Part shown: positions 6,412-7,987 of the stretch, in pieces
How positions within the stretch are numbered: the first letter of the stretch is position 1
How the letters are laid out: each line of letters begins with the position of its first letter
From: Thermohalobaculum sp038528605
GTDB lineage: Bacteria; Pseudomonadota; Alphaproteobacteria; Rhodobacterales; Rhodobacteraceae
DNA: 7,987 nucleotides
Direction of reading: 5' to 3'
NCBI GenBank assembly: GCA_038528605.1
Contig: JBCBEP010000138.1
Location: forward strand, 1 to 7,987
The notes under the pieces: generated by a model
Databases searched by the model: none
What the model was told of the DNA's origin: nothing
The model's input: the letters and a program-made list of their open reading frames with translations, nothing else
Made by a program: the position numbers and the translations under genes

Positions 6412-7914
6412 TCACCCCATCACGGGGATGGAGAACTCGGCCCCTTCCTTCACGCCCGAGGGCCAGCGCGCGGTCACGGTCTTGGTGCGGGTGTAGAACT
6501 TGAACGCGTCCGGTCCGTGCTGGTTGAGGTCGCCGAATACGGATTTCTTCCAGCCGCCGAAGGTGTGGTAGGCGAGCGGCACGGGGATCGGCACGTTGAT
6601 GCCCACCATGCCGATATTGATCCGGTTCGCGAAATCCCGCGCCGTGTCCCCGTCCCGCGTGAAGATCGCGGTGCCGTTGCCGTATTCGTGGTCCATGGCA
6701 AGGCCGATCGCTTCTTCATAGGTCTTGGCCCGCACCGTGGAGAGCACCGGCCCGAAGATCTCGGTCTTGTAGATGTCCATGTCCGGCGTCACGCGGTCGA
6801 AGAGGCAGCCGCCCATGAAGTTGCCATTCTCGTAGCCCTGCATGGAGAAGCCGCGTCCGTCGACCACCAGCTCCGCGCCTTCCTCCACGCCGCGGTCCAC
6901 GAGGCCCTTCACCCGGGTCAGCGCCTCGGCGGTCACCAGCGGGCCGAAATCCACGTCGTTGCCGGCGGTGTAGGGCGCGATCTTCAGGGCCTCCACGCGG
7001 GGGGCGAGCTTCTGGACCAGCCGGTCCGCCGTCTCCTCGCCCACCGGAACGGCAACCGAGACGGCCATGCACCGCTCGCCCGCCGCGCCGTAGCCGGCGC
7101 CGACCAGCGCATCCACCGCCTGGTCGAGATCCGCATCGGGCATGACGATCATGTGGTTCTTGGCGCCGCCGAAGCACTGCACGCGCTTCCCCGCCGCCGT
7201 GCCGCGCGAATACACATATTGCGCAATCGGCGTGGAGCCGACGAAGCCCACGGCGCCGATATCCTCGTGGTCGAGAATGGCGTCCACCGCCTCCTTGTCC
7301 CCGTTCACCACGTTCAGGATGCCCTCGGGCGCGCCCGCCTCCAGCATCAGCTCCGCCAGCAGCATCGGGCAGGAAGGGTCGCGCTCGGAGGGCTTCAGGA
7401 TGAAGGCGTTGCCGCAGGCGAGCGCCGGGCAGAATTTCCACATCGGGATCATGGCGGGGAAGTTGAACGGCGTGATGCCGGCGGTCACGCCCAAGGGCTG
7501 CTTCATCGAGTACATGTCGATGCCGGGCCCGGCGCCCTCGGTATACTCGCCCTTCAGCAAATGCGGCGCGCCGATGCAGAACTCGGCAACCTCCAGGCCA
7601 CGGATCACGTCGCCCTTCGCGTCCGGCAGCGTCTTGCCATGCTCGCGGCTGATGCTCTCGGCCAGCTTGTCCATATCGCGGTGGAGGAGATCCACGAACT
7701 TCATCATCACCCGAGCCCGGCGCTGCGGGTTCGTCGCGGCCCAGGCGGGCTGCGCTGCTTTTGCGTTCTCCACCGCCGCCGCCAGCTCGGCGGCATTCGC
7801 GAGCGGCACCTTCGCCTGCACCTCGCCCGTGGCCGGGTTGTAGACATCCGCGAAGCGCCCCGAGGTGCCCTTCACATGCTTGCCGCCAATGAAATGGGTG
7901 AGTTCCGTGGTCAT
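6412..7914 (-). CDS. mmsA: CoA-acylating methylmalonate-semialdehyde dehydrogenase
   Basis: The 500-aa cytoplasmic enzyme oxidises methylmalonate semialdehyde or malonate semialdehyde with NAD+ and CoA, giving propionyl-CoA or acetyl-CoA plus CO2, in valine, thymine/beta-alanine and myo-inositol catabolism. It is a full-length aldehyde dehydrogenase: ITPFNFPAMIPMW (147-159) with N151, ILKPSERDP (172-180), VGFVGSTPIA (222-231), FGGAKNHMIVMPDAD (248-262), GAAGERCMAV (276-285) and EIFGPVLS (385-392). C282 is the expected catalytic thiol; the adjacent R281 and R105 match the two arginines known to bind the substrate carboxylate in this subfamily. Asn253 stands where ordinary aldehyde dehydrogenases carry the general-base Glu region, also typical of the CoA-dependent type. 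Start ATG 7912-7914 has AGGGAG 7 nt upstream. It converges on the 5880 gene; other mms or iol genes are not visible, so the pathway served is not decided. Confidence 0.97.
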   Translation of the reverse strand: MTTELTHFIGGKHVKGTSGRFADVYNPATGEVQAKVPLANAAELAAAVENAKAAQPAWAATNPQRRARVMMKFVDLLHRDMDKLAESISREHGKTLPDAKGDVIRGLEVAEFCIGAPHLLKGEYTEGAGPGIDMYSMKQPLGVTAGITPFNFPAMIPMWKFCPALACGNAFILKPSERDPSCPMLLAELMLEAGAPEGILNVVNGDKEAVDAILDHEDIGAVGFVGSTPIAQYVYSRGTAAGKRVQCFGGAKNHMIVMPDADLDQAVDALVGAGYGAAGERCMAVSVAVPVGEETADRLVQKLAPRVEALKIAPYTAGNDVDFGPLVTAEALTRVKGLVDRGVEEGAELVVDGRGFSMQGYENGNFMGGCLFDRVTPDMDIYKTEIFGPVLSTVRAKTYEEAIGLAMDHEYGNGTAIFTRDGDTARDFANRINIGMVGINVPIPVPLAYHTFGGWKKSVFGDLNQHGPDAFKFYTRTKTVTARWPSGVKEGAEFSIPVMG

Positions 7915-7932
7915 CGCGTTTCTCCCTGTGGC

Positions 7933-7946
7933 CGCTGCCGGCAGCG
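7933..7946. promoter_or_regulatory. 14-bp perfect palindrome upstream of mmsA
   Basis: CGCTGCCGGCAGCG is a perfect inverted repeat with no loop, lying just upstream of the AGGGAG ribosome binding site of mmsA, about 18 nt before the start codon. Its position suits a repressor operator. I cannot name the regulator. The 73 bp right of mmsA hold no further gene start that I can see. Confidence 0.4.
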
Positions 7947-7987
7947 TGGTGCCCCGGTTCTGTCCGTGCCCGATCTCAGCGCCGTTC

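Noticed and set aside
6399..6414. TGACG/CGTCA inverted repeat spanning the two convergent stop codons, as a two-way terminator.
   Set aside because: Three of the five stem pairs come automatically from two facing TGA stops, leaving only two informative pairs and no T-run.

Overview
The window looks like chromosomal DNA of a high-GC alphaproteobacterium, most likely Rhodobacteraceae (Roseobacter group). The reasons are strong G/C bias at third codon positions, the sequence character of MmsA, YqaA and the flavin demethylase, and a 'GTCATCCTCCGG...' inverted repeat of a type common in alphaproteobacterial intergenic DNA. This placement is from memory of the families, not from a search.

Layout: (1) 2-217 (+), C-terminal end of a ligase-associated DNA exonuclease. 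(2) 218-343, short spacer with a REP-like hairpin. (3) 344-2386 (-), a 680-aa flavin/Fe-S N-demethylase of the dimethylglycine / N-methylproline demethylase family. (4) 2387-2573, a divergent control region with two palindromes. (5) 2574-4244 (+), a complete urocanate hydratase (hutU). (6) 4245-4758, about 514 bp without a convincing gene, whose first part is markedly AT-richer than the rest. (7) 4759-5172 (-), a universal stress protein. (8) 5378-5803 (-), a YqaA/DedA-like small membrane protein. (9) 5880-6401 (+), an unrecognised 173-aa protein that may be exported. (10) 6412-7914 (-), CoA-acylating methylmalonate-semialdehyde dehydrogenase (mmsA), with a 14-bp palindrome just upstream.

The clearest theme is amino-acid and amine catabolism. 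HutU carries out the second step of histidine breakdown, the divergent demethylase removes N-methyl groups from a small amino acid, and MmsA feeds valine, thymine or inositol carbon into propionyl-CoA or acetyl-CoA. The other hut genes (hutH, hutI, hutF/G, hutC) are not in the window, so hutU sits apart from them, paired only with the demethylase. Whether the pair forms a pathway, for example for an N-methylated histidine, is speculative but testable.

I see no CRISPR array, tRNA, rRNA, intact insertion sequence, phage gene or recognisable defence system. The window is mainly ordinary metabolic genome with a few points worth checking.
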